Assembly (NCBI GenBank): GCA_021107605.1
Contig: JAIOSN010000222.1
Span: forward strand, 1-5,459
From: Anaerolineae bacterium
Lineage (GTDB): Bacteria; Chloroflexota; Anaerolineae; B4-G1; SLSP01
DNA length: 5,459 nucleotides
Direction: 5' to 3'
A program made the position numbers and the translations under genes. The notes beneath the pieces were generated by a model that was given only the letters and a program-made list of their open reading frames with translations, did not search any database and was not told where the DNA came from. Positions 1 to 5,105 of this stretch are shown piece by piece. Numbering within the stretch: the stretch's first letter is position 1; every line of letters begins with the position of its first letter.

Positions 1-445
1 ATTCCTGCCGGCGCTGGGCATTATCGGCTTTATTGGCTACCACCAATACCGGCTTCTTAGTCTGGTAAAGCAACTCCGCAACTTCCCGATCCGCGCCGGT
101 GATACCCGTAATGGTATCAGTCAGAAATAATATCACGTCGGCTTCAGCTATTGCCTGCTCCGCCTGATGCCGGATCAGGGGGATAAATTCCGCCGAATCT
201 TCCAACAGCGGTTGGCTGGCGAGTGGCCGGCGTCCCTCCTCCACCGCCTGGGGCAAGATCTCAATCCCGCCGGTATCCACCAGCATAAAATTCCGGCCCT
301 CCCATTCGGCCAGAGCCATCACCCGATCACGGGTAGTACCGGGAATATCACTCACCACCGCGCGGCGTTCACCAATAATACGATTAAAAAGCGTAGATTT
401 CCCCACATTGGGACGACCTACAATAGCAACATAAGGTTTAGACAT
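1..445 (-). CDS. der: Ribosome biogenesis GTPase Der (EngA), N-terminal part, runs off left edge
   Basis: Translating the minus strand from the ATG at 445-443 gives 148 open codons with no stop before the window edge, so the 3' part is missing. The product starts MSKPYVAIVGRPNVGKSTLF. The first GTPase domain is complete in its motifs: G1 P-loop GRPNVGKST at residues 10-18, G2 region PGTTRD at 35-40, G3 DTGG at 57-60 and G4 NKAD at 138-141. In the Der family, two tandem GTPase domains and a C-terminal KH-like domain act in late 50S ribosomal subunit assembly in the cytosol; the second GTPase and KH domains would lie outside the window. An AGGGAG sequence about 12 bases upstream can serve as ribosome-binding site. 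The gene follows the histidine kinase on the same strand with a 69-bp gap, so cotranscription is possible but unproven. Single-domain relatives such as Era or MnmE are less likely because the start of the P-loop at residue 10 and the PGTTRD/DTGG spacing match Der. Confidence 0.95.
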   Translation of the reverse strand, partial: MSKPYVAIVGRPNVGKSTLFNRIIGERRAVVSDIPGTTRDRVMALAEWEGRNFMLVDTGGIEILPQAVEEGRRPLASQPLLEDSAEFIPLIRHQAEQAIAEADVILFLTDTITGITGADREVAELLYQTKKPVLVVANKADNAQRRQE

Positions 446-514
446 TATTTTTCAGAGCTCCCTGGTTGACGCCAGCCCTACCACGTACAATTCTAGTAAA
501 ATATGGATGACCCT

Positions 515-2401
515 TCATTTCTCGCGGGGGGCCTCTCTGGCACCCGGCAGTATAAATGTAAAGCTACTGCCCTTTCCGAGCGCGCTATCCACCCAGATGC
601 GCCCTTTATGCTTCTCAATCACCGACTTCACGATGGCCAATCCCAGACCGGTCCCCTGGATAGTATCGGTTTCTGGCGTGCAGACGCGATAGAAACGCTC
701 AAAGATACGCGATTGTTCACCCAACGCGATACCAAACCCGTTATCCACCACGCTGAAAATGACATGAGCGCCTTCACTCCTGGCTTGCATACGCACCCAG
801 CCACCAGCTCGATTATATTTGATAGCGTTGCTCAGCAGATTTTCCAACACTTGTCGTAAGCGTCGCCGGTTCCCCAACACTGCCAACCCCGGTTCAGTCT
901 CCCAGGATAGCGTGACATCTGCCTCCACAGCTTGCGGCAACAGCTCTTCTCCCACCTCTTCCAAGAGCAGATCCAACCACATATTGTGCATTTCTAGATT
1001 ATAACCAGCTTCAATACGACCGATGTCCAACAGATCAGTGATCAACTCGGTGATATAAGTGAGACTGCGCAACGCTTTATCAATAAACTTCTCCTGCACG
1101 TTGGTCAATGGCCCCACGCGATTCAATAGTTCAATATAGCCCTGAATAGTGGTCAAGGGCGTGCGTAAGTCGTGCGAGACAGTAGAGACAAATTCAGATT
1201 TCAGGCGATCCAGTTCCTTTAGATGCGTGATATCTTGCATCACAGCCACCCGCCCTACCCCTGGGACCGTAGTAAGCTGCGCATTAAATACTTGTCCATC
1301 TGCCAATGCAATCTCCGCATGAACACACTCCGCATCATTGGCAAACAGATCAATTAGATCAGCGTGATTAAGAGCATCCTGCAAAGAAACTCCTTGCGCC
1401 GTAGCGGGGATATTGAAAGCATCAGCCGCAGTCCGACTCCACAAGAGGAGCCGGTTCTGCTCATCGGTGATTAGCACTATCTCCGTAGCATGTCTCAAGA
1501 TCGAGCGCAGGCGCGATTGCTCAGTCACCATGGCTTCGAAGAGCCGGACATTCTCCAGCGTGATTGACGCAAAATCCGCCAGCGAGGAGAGGGTGAAGAG
1601 CTGCGACTCAGTAAAAGCGAGATCGCGTGTGCGGTTGATCACGGCCAACACACCGACATTGCTACCATCCAGCCCTTGCAACGGCACGTAGAGCAGCGCG
1701 CTCGCTAGATAATCAGTAGCGATCTTCGTCTTCCGATGCAACATCACCGGGCGACCAGAACGGATCACGCGCCAGGCAACGGAGTCAGAGACCTCCTTAT
1801 GGAAACGCTCCACATTTTCAGCGGTCATGTTCTTGGCCGCACGCAAATAGAGAATCTCCTCCTCGTACAAGAGAATAAAGCCCTCCTCGGCCTGGGTCAA
1901 GTTGACCGAAGCAGTCACCACCCGCGAGAGCACCGCTTCCAGATCGAGAGTAGAAACGATAGATTTCCCGATAGTGTAGATCGTATTGATCTCTTGCAAC
2001 CGTTGGTTGAGAGCACGATTGGCTCGCGCCAAATCCGCCTGTAACTGCGCCTGATCGGGTCGCTGCCGGAGCAGAACCTGCTCCACCAACGCGCAATTTT
2101 CCGGGGTAACGAAAGGAGGTACTAGCACTCCCCGCAGTTCTAGTTGTGAGAGAAAAGGATTGAGTAGGTGAAACCCGGTTAAATCAGTTAGCAACGCCAA
2201 CAGAGGAATACCCTCAAGTGACTCCAGCACCTGCGGCACGTTTTGCTCTTGAAGCCAAGCCAGATCCAGCAACGCCAAAACTGGTCGCGCTTCTTCCTTT
2301 AACTCTGGTAAATTGATAACAACGTACCCGTCCGGTAGCAACTGCCAATAGAGCTGACGAAACGAATCATCCCCTAGAAGTAGAATACGTGACTCTATCA
2401 T
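515..2401 (-). CDS. Soluble sensor histidine kinase: receiver-like N-terminus, GAF, PAS, HisKA, HATPase_c
   Basis: The 628-residue product has no membrane segment or signal peptide, so it should act in the cytosol. Residues 5-112 look like a receiver fold: strand ILLLGDD at 6-12, an Asp in ALLDL at 46, strand PLLALLTD at 66-73 and GVLVPPF at 91-97. In the last, the usual Lys of the KPF motif is Pro95, so phosphotransfer in this domain is doubtful. A coiled linker (115-140) leads to a GAF domain (about 140-290, ending in a second helix ASITLENVRLFEAM) and a PAS-like domain (about 297-392, ending MQDIT). The kinase core follows: H-box VSHDLRTPL with phospho-acceptor His410, N-box with Asn521 and Asn525, G1 box DNGFG 553-557, F-box FERFYR 567-572 and G2 box GTGLGLA 583-589, so catalysis should be intact. 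The ATG at 2401 is preceded by GGGG six bases upstream. The ligand of GAF/PAS and the cognate response regulator are unknown; none is encoded nearby. der follows downstream. Confidence 0.93.
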   Translation of the reverse strand: MIESRILLLGDDSFRQLYWQLLPDGYVVINLPELKEEARPVLALLDLAWLQEQNVPQVLESLEGIPLLALLTDLTGFHLLNPFLSQLELRGVLVPPFVTPENCALVEQVLLRQRPDQAQLQADLARANRALNQRLQEINTIYTIGKSIVSTLDLEAVLSRVVTASVNLTQAEEGFILLYEEEILYLRAAKNMTAENVERFHKEVSDSVAWRVIRSGRPVMLHRKTKIATDYLASALLYVPLQGLDGSNVGVLAVINRTRDLAFTESQLFTLSSLADFASITLENVRLFEAMVTEQSRLRSILRHATEIVLITDEQNRLLLWSRTAADAFNIPATAQGVSLQDALNHADLIDLFANDAECVHAEIALADGQVFNAQLTTVPGVGRVAVMQDITHLKELDRLKSEFVSTVSHDLRTPLTTIQGYIELLNRVGPLTNVQEKFIDKALRSLTYITELITDLLDIGRIEAGYNLEMHNMWLDLLLEEVGEELLPQAVEADVTLSWETEPGLAVLGNRRRLRQVLENLLSNAIKYNRAGGWVRMQARSEGAHVIFSVVDNGFGIALGEQSRIFERFYRVCTPETDTIQGTGLGLAIVKSVIEKHKGRIWVDSALGKGSSFTFILPGAREAPREK

Positions 2402-2490
2402 CTCTTTCCCCCACCCATGAAATCAGAAAAATTTAACGGTTCTCTGGGACCCTACATGGACCTGAAACACCGTCCTCATTCTTGTTAATA

Positions 2491-2505
2491 AGACCTCCGC
2501 GGTCT
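2491..2505. repeat. Inverted repeat AGACC-TCCGC-GGTCT
   Basis: Arms AGACC and GGTCT flank a 5-base centre TCCGC. The element resembles the longer palindrome at 2543-2559: both start AGACCTC/AGACCTCC and end GGTCT, so they look like two diverged copies of one motif 54 bp apart. It could be an operator or part of a dispersed repeat; nothing here decides between them. Confidence 0.55.
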
Positions 2506-2507
2506 CT

Positions 2508-2520
2508 ATTTGCTGCAAAT
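2508..2520. repeat. Perfect inverted repeat ATTTGC-T-GCAAAT
   Basis: Six-base arms around a single T form a perfect 13-base palindrome. It lies between the two AGACC-type palindromes and directly before the CTTGCATGCAAG palindrome, with which it shares TTGC/GCAA half-sites. The shared half-sites may mark a protein-binding region; this is an inference. Confidence 0.45.
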
Positions 2521-2522
2521 TC

Positions 2523-2534
2523 CTTGCATGCAAG
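2523..2534. repeat. Perfect 12-bp palindrome CTTGCATGCAAG
   Basis: The 12 bases read identically on both strands. A loop-free palindrome of this kind suits a dimeric DNA-binding protein better than an RNA hairpin. It lies about 160 bp upstream of the YvlD-like start and about 120 bp upstream of the kinase start, where an operator for either could sit. No regulator is identified. Confidence 0.45.
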
Positions 2535-2542
2535 AACCACAT

Positions 2543-2559
2543 CAGACCTCGGAGGTCTG
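2543..2559. repeat. Perfect inverted repeat CAGACCTC-G-GAGGTCTG
   Basis: Eight-base arms surround one G. In RNA the pairing extends by a U-G and an A-U pair (2541-2561), but a one-base loop is sterically poor and no T-run follows, so a simple intrinsic terminator is unlikely. From memory, GACCTC/GAGGTC palindromes are common between genes in Chloroflexota; a genome-wide count would test that. Confidence 0.6.
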
Positions 2560-2631
2560 GTCGGTGCTTAACGTAATGACATAAAACTAATCATAACCCA
2601 GAATAGTCACGGCGCAACCAAAACATCACTT

Positions 2632-2657
2632 TTGTCCTGGCTGATGCGTAGTATAGT
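2632..2657 (+). promoter_or_regulatory. Tentative promoter of the YvlD-like gene
   Basis: TTGTCC at 2632-2637 and TATAGT at 2652-2657 resemble -35 and -10 boxes, but the 14-base spacer is shorter than the ideal 17. A second -10-like TACAAT at 2665-2670 fits the consensus better but would start the transcript inside the ribosome-binding site. The call is weak and rests only on resemblance to sigma-70 consensus. Confidence 0.22.
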
Positions 2658-2676
2658 TGGCTAGTACAATCACCCT

Positions 2677-2684
2677 AAGGAGGT
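2677..2684 (+). promoter_or_regulatory. Strong Shine-Dalgarno sequence AAGGAGGT
   Basis: Eight bases complementary to the 16S rRNA 3' end lie 6 bases before the ATG at 2691. This fixes the start of the YvlD-like gene and predicts efficient translation initiation. Confidence 0.85.
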
Positions 2685-2690
2685 GTACGC

Positions 2691-3056
2691 ATGACACTCT
2701 TAATTCGTTGGGCCATCAGCTCGTTCTCGCTCTTTGCCGCCGTCTGGATGGTGCCGGGTATTCGCGTGTCGGAGGCTGGTTGGGCCGTCTACGCGGTGAT
2801 GGCTGTGGTATTGGGACTGGTTAACGCTTTTATCCGGCCCTTGCTGAAGGTTCTCACCTGCCCCCTCATTGTCTTAACCCTAGGTCTCTTCACCTTGATA
2901 ATCAACGGCCTTACACTCTGGGTAGCTGCCGCGTTGGCTAACAGTTTCTTCGGAGTTGGTTTCTACATTGATAATTTTAGGGCCGCATTCTGGGGCGCGT
3001 TGATCGTCAGCATCGTGAGCATCATCCTCAACCTGTTCGTCGCTGATGAAGATTGA
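2691..3056 (+). CDS. YvlD / phage_holin_4_2-family small membrane protein
   Basis: The 121-residue product is almost entirely hydrophobic, with four predicted membrane helices at about 4-22, 31-50, 56-83 and 98-117. The family signature is clear: an early VPGI (21-24), then LGLVNAFIRPLLKVLTCPL (41-59) and LTLGLFTLIINGLTLW (62-77), and a C-terminal FWGALIVSIVSIILN. These match the YvlD group of Pfam Phage_holin_4_2, usually about 110-130 residues, so the gene is full length. The exact function is not settled; in Bacillus yvlD belongs to a cell-envelope stress operon, and the holin name comes from sequence similarity, not proof of lysis. The acidic end ADED is probably cytoplasmic. No endolysin or phage gene is nearby, so a chromosomal envelope role is more likely than a prophage remnant. 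It is probably monocistronic, with repeats on its 3' side. Confidence 0.88.
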   Translation: MTLLIRWAISSFSLFAAVWMVPGIRVSEAGWAVYAVMAVVLGLVNAFIRPLLKVLTCPLIVLTLGLFTLIINGLTLWVAAALANSFFGVGFYIDNFRAAFWGALIVSIVSIILNLFVADED

Positions 3057-3090
3057 CCAGCAGCGTAAGGTTAAATCGGCCCGCCTCAAC

Positions 3091-3172
3091 CCAACTAAAG
3101 TAAACTTTGTCCACGTAGGTGGACAAACGGTCTGTGGGCCTCCGGTAACATACTTCAGTATATGTAGGCTGG
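3091..3172 (+). repeat. Multi-hairpin intergenic repeat, copy 1 (intact)
   Basis: Three blocks occur in order. The first is ACTAAAGT at 3094-3101, itself ACT-AA-AGT. The second is a perfect 9-bp hairpin, TTTGTCCAC (3106-3114), loop GTAG, GTGGACAAA (3119-3127). The third is GCCTCCGG (3138-3145) followed by a small stem ACATA (3148-3152) / TATGT (3161-3165) and then AGGCTGG. The same blocks in the same order recur 153 bp to the right. No T-run follows the long hairpin, so it is not a standard terminator. I recall similar ACTGAAGT...GTCCGCGTAGGCGGAC elements between genes in cyanobacteria and Chloroflexota; that is recollection, not a search. The strand given is nominal. Confidence 0.75.
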
Positions 3173-3196
3173 CAAGAGATCGGCCACCGCGCAACA

Positions 3197-3325
3197 CGAC
3201 TAAAGTCGCTTTCCGAGGCGCGTTGCGCCGGGCGTCACCCTATGGCGACGCGCTAGTCCTCTGTCCACGTAGGTGAACAACCGGCGGTTAGCCTCCGGGA
3301 GCCTACTGCAATAGGCGTGTTGGGG
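3197..3325 (+). repeat. Multi-hairpin intergenic repeat, copy 2 (interrupted)
   Basis: The first block is CGACTAAAGTCG at 3197-3208, a perfect 5-bp inverted repeat with centre AA. The second block, TGTCCAC-GTAG-GTGAACA (3262-3279), matches copy 1 but has one C-A mismatch in the stem. The third is GCCTCCGG (3291-3298) with stem GCCTA (3301-3305) / TAGGC (3312-3316), then GTGTTGG. Blocks one and two are 7 bases apart in copy 1 but 56 here, so about 49 bp are inserted at roughly 3213-3261. The third-block stem differs from copy 1 in two base pairs, both kept paired. Confidence 0.7.
3215..3261. repeat. GC-rich double hairpin inserted in repeat copy 2
   Basis: The extra segment in copy 2 contains two hairpins. 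The first is GGCGC (3217-3221), loop GTT, GCGCC (3225-3229). The second is GCGTC (3232-3236) paired with GACGC (3247-3251), with an A-C mismatch and inner CC/GG around a CTAT loop. It may be a small nested mobile repeat or a sequence-specific expansion. No target-site duplication is evident. Confidence 0.5.
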
Positions 3326-3351
3326 AGACCTTACTGCTACTCATTTTGCGC

Positions 3352-3383
3352 TTGACAAAGTGCTAGCTGATTAAAAGTATTCT
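3352..3383 (+). promoter_or_regulatory. Possible promoter of the lipoprotein gene
   Basis: A perfect -35 hexamer TTGACA lies at 3352-3357. The -10 is unclear: AAGTAT (3375-3380) has the ideal 17-base spacing but fits poorly, while TATTCT (3378-3383) fits better at a long 20-base spacing. The position, 26-57 bases ahead of the start codon, suits a short leader. Confidence 0.35.
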
Positions 3384-3394
3384 ATCGTTTTACC

Positions 3395-3401
3395 TAAGGA
3401 G
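3395..3401 (+). promoter_or_regulatory. Shine-Dalgarno sequence TAAGGAG
   Basis: TAAGGAG ends 7 bases before the ATG at 3409 and fixes that start. The same CTAAGGAG core precedes the YvlD-like gene. Confidence 0.8.
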
Positions 3402-3408
3402 CCAGCAA

Positions 3409-4281
3409 ATGCCACTGAGCAGAGTCACCTTTTGGATCCCCCTAGCCCTGATCATCATAATTCTGACCGGTTGTAATCCAACTCCGACAGCCAACCCCAG
3501 CACGCCAACCGCGCGCCCCACCGGCACCGCGACTACACGTCCTTCCCCCACACTGGCCCCGACCGCGACATCCACCCTGGCTCCCAGCGCTACCCCCACT
3601 CCCCCGGCCTCACCCACGACCGCGGTCAGCGCCACCCCCACGGAGACCGTTGAACCTTCCGCCACTGCTACGCAGGTTCCCACCGCAGATGATAGCGTAC
3701 CCATCGGGGGATTAGACGCGGACTCCGGCGACGGCGTGACAATCAAGGGGCAGGTCATCGCCACCGCGAGCTTCTCAAAGGGCTTCAAATTCACGGTGGA
3801 TGACAGTACCGGGCAACTCGTCCTCTTGCTCTGGCATACGACCTACGACGAAACCCCGGTGGCTCCGCGTCTCAACGTCGGCGCGACGGTCCGCGTGACG
3901 GGCAAGATCGGCGCCTACGAAGGCGAACTCCAGATTACGCCTTATGGCGGCAGCGACGTGACCGTACTGAGTGGCGGCTATGCGGCCGCCGCTTGTGATG
4001 CGGGCACGATCGGAGAACACTTAGGGGAAAGAATTGCTATCACCGGGCAGGTTTCCCGCGTGGAGGCGGCCGGCAGCAATGCCGTCAAGGTGTACGTCAC
4101 TGATGAGAGCGGCGAAGCCCTGGTCTTCATCTGGAATAGCATCTTAGATCGTATCCCCAACGCGAACCCGGCACTGGGAACTATAGGCACCCAGGTGCGC
4201 GTCACCGGCGTAGTTGAGGAATACAAGGGAACTTTGGAGCTCATTCCCACGCTCCCTTATGATGTGGAAGTGCTGCCCTAA
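3409..4281 (+). CDS. Lipoprotein with Thr/Pro-rich stalk and two OB-fold-like domains
   Basis: The 290-residue product begins with a type II signal peptide: Arg5, a hydrophobic core at 8-19 and lipobox LTGC with Cys22 as the lipidated residue. It should therefore be anchored to the outer face of the membrane. Residues 23-93 are a low-complexity Thr/Pro/Ser/Ala linker with many TPT and SAT units and almost no charge, probably an extended stalk. Two similar domains follow, at about 110-187 and 208-289. Each has the order (V/I)xITG or IKG-QV, F-x-V/V-Y-V then DDSTGQ/DESGEA, a V-x-L-x-W or V-F-I-W strand, then GxxVRVTG, a Y-x-G-x-L-x-(L/I) strand, and a closing DV-x-VL. This pattern resembles bacterial OB-fold (tRNA-anticodon-like/YhcR-type) domains. 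In secreted proteins such domains can bind nucleic acid or accompany nucleases, but no nuclease motif is present here. The binding partner is unknown. The gene appears to stand alone, preceded by structured repeats and followed by a tandem array. Confidence 0.82.
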   Translation: MPLSRVTFWIPLALIIIILTGCNPTPTANPSTPTARPTGTATTRPSPTLAPTATSTLAPSATPTPPASPTTAVSATPTETVEPSATATQVPTADDSVPIGGLDADSGDGVTIKGQVIATASFSKGFKFTVDDSTGQLVLLLWHTTYDETPVAPRLNVGATVRVTGKIGAYEGELQITPYGGSDVTVLSGGYAAAACDAGTIGEHLGERIAITGQVSRVEAAGSNAVKVYVTDESGEALVFIWNSILDRIPNANPALGTIGTQVRVTGVVEEYKGTLELIPTLPYDVEVLP

Positions 4282-4284
4282 GTT

Positions 4285-4569
4285 CGATAGCGGCTTGGCA
4301 GCGAGCCAGCTTTTCCAGCGGAGTCAAACCTGATCTTTTCTCAGTGTTCTCTGTGCCTCCGTGGTGAACTATTTTTTCTTAGCGTCTTGGCGGTTTAGCG
4401 GCAAGCCAGCTCTGCCAGCGGAGTCAAACCTAATCTTTTCTCAGTGCGCTCTGTGCCTCCGTGGTGAACTATTTTTTTTCTTAGCGTCTTGGCGGGGAGC
4501 TCTCTTCTCTCAGTGTCCTCTGCATCTCTGTGGTGAACTATCTTTTTCTTAGCGGCTTAGCGTCTTAGG
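4285..4569. repeat. Tandem repeat array, 100-bp period, 2 full units plus a shortened third
   Basis: GAGTCAAACC occurs at 4321 and 4421 and GTGGTGAACT at 4361 and 4461, both exactly 100 bp apart. Comparing 4311-4370 with 4411-4470 shows 5 differences in 60 bases. A third GTGGTGAACT starts at 4530, only 69 bp on: unit three lacks the GCCAGC...CAAACC part and is more diverged. Each unit ends with a T-run and CTTAGCGTCTTGGCGG or CTTAGCGGCTTAGCG. A partial GCGGCTTGGC unit end precedes the first unit at 4290. I recall CTCTGTG...GTGGTGAA-type repeats as common intergenic sequence in several bacterial phyla. No coding role is seen. Confidence 0.85.
4294..4314 (+). terminator. Weak candidate terminator after lipoprotein gene
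   Basis: A short stem TTGGC / GCCAG (one T-G pair) with loop AGCGA is followed by CTTTTCC, 13 bases after the stop codon. The stem is short and the T-run only four bases. The same region of the next repeat unit does not preserve it, so the call is low confidence. Confidence 0.22.
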
Positions 4570-4744
4570 AATGAGAATTAAACAACTTGCTCATTTCGCC
4601 TGGTTAGTCAGTGGCAAGCCGGAAGAAAGGAGGTCTCCTTCTGGTGTCAGAAAATCATTCCCCCAATGTGCGTAAGCAGCCAGGCGGGGTTGAGGCGACC
4701 GTCTACTTCCGCAGTTGAAGCGCCAATGAAAAAGACCGCCGTCG
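4570..4744. other. Intergenic stretch without recognisable gene
   Basis: Between the tandem array and the Rhs remnant I see only a short open frame of 34 codons (ATG at 4571) with no ribosome-binding site and no recognised similarity. There is also an imperfect hairpin AGAA-A-GGAG / CTCC-TTCT at 4624-4642. It may be decayed sequence. Confidence 0.5.
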
Positions 4745-5105
4745 TTATGCCGGCATTGAGGCGTATTGCGTGATGTTGTCGTTGGGGTCGTTTACCGTTT
4801 CCAGCCAGTCGTTGGGGTTGTAGGTGTAAGAGACGGCAGCAGCGTTGGGGTAGACGATCCTGGTAAGGTTGCCGACAGGATCGTAGGCGTACTGTGTGTT
4901 ACGTGCTGCGTAATCCGTAATTTGGGTTAGGCGGTTGAGCGGATTGTAGCCGGCCAGAAGGTCGCCCAACGGGTCCGCCCAGCTGTGTCAGGTTGCCATT
5001 GGGGTCGTAACCGAAGGCCACGTCCTGGGCCGGGTCGGCCGGGTAGTGAATCTGCGCGCGCCGGTCGAGGGAGTCGTAGGTGTAGCGCGTGACCGCGCCG
5101 TTGGC
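4745..5105 (-). pseudogene. Rhs/YD-repeat protein fragment, truncated at both ends and frameshifted
   Basis: Reading the minus strand leftwards from about 5105 gives NGAVTRYTYDSLDRRAQIHY and then FGYDPNGNLTQLG. After one extra base (a G in the run at 4975-4976) the frame changes and continues DPLGDLLAGYNPLNRLTQIT, then YAYDPVGNLTRI and YTYNPNDWLETV, ending in a stop (TAA) at 4747-4745. These are classic YD/Rhs repeats, the shell-forming part of large Rhs or wall-associated polymorphic proteins of usually more than 1,000 residues. Only about 115 residues remain, with no export signal, no core-terminating motif and no toxin tip. YD similarity stops near 4757 on the left and 5103 on the right, so both ends are lost. 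A TTG at 4969 could restart translation of the last 74 residues, but this is unlikely to be functional. It faces the LuxR-type fragment directly. A sequencing error could explain the frameshift but not the missing ends. Confidence 0.85.

Larger units (their letters stand above)
2402..2690. other. Divergent intergenic region between kinase and YvlD-like gene
   Basis: This 289-bp gap separates the kinase start (minus) from the membrane-protein start (plus), so promoters for both directions should lie here. It contains four short palindromes between 2491 and 2559 (listed separately) and a strong Shine-Dalgarno sequence at its right end. I see no tRNA, no open frame of note and no convincing minus-strand promoter; a TTAAAT in the kinase leader, on the minus strand at about 2432-2437, is at best a weak -10. 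Confidence 0.7.
3057..3408. other. Intergenic region dominated by structured repeats
   Basis: The 352 bp between the YvlD-like gene and the lipoprotein gene hold two copies of a multi-hairpin repeat (listed separately) and then an AT-richer leader with a -35-like TTGACA. The 76-codon frame that crosses it shows no coding character. No intrinsic terminator with a T-run was found after the YvlD-like stop. Confidence 0.75.

Noticed and set aside
167..469. Plus-strand 100-codon frame at the left edge
   Set aside because: It lies opposite the Der coding sequence, whose GTPase motifs are unmistakable; the plus-strand product shows no family signal.
2691..3056. Phage holin and hence a prophage remnant
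   Set aside because: The family name is historical. No endolysin, structural or integrase gene is nearby and the protein matches the chromosomal YvlD group.
3106..3127. Intrinsic terminator of the YvlD-like gene
   Set aside because: The 9-bp hairpin is strong but is followed by CGGTCTGTGG, not a T-run, and the same hairpin recurs in copy 2 of a dispersed-type repeat.
3390..3794. Minus-strand 134-codon frame rich in Val/Gly/Ala
   Set aside because: It is the complement of the repetitive Thr/Pro linker codons of the lipoprotein; its low-complexity valine-glycine pattern is a by-product of those codons.
4361..4552. Plus-strand 63-codon frame with repeated LASWR and CGELFF segments
   Set aside because: It arises from the 100-bp non-coding tandem repeats and has no ribosome-binding site; the peptide repeats simply reflect the DNA repeats.
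4285..4569. Possible CRISPR array
   Set aside because: The repeated unit is continuous over about 100 bp with no unique spacers, only two to three copies exist, and no cas gene is present.
4571..4675. Small 34-codon open frame starting at ATG 4571
   Set aside because: It has no spaced ribosome-binding site, no recognisable motif and lies in apparently decayed sequence; chance is the simpler explanation.
4745..5105. Rhs polymorphic toxin system
   Set aside because: Only about 115 residues of YD repeat remain, frameshifted, with no toxin tip, immunity gene or secretion partner in the window.
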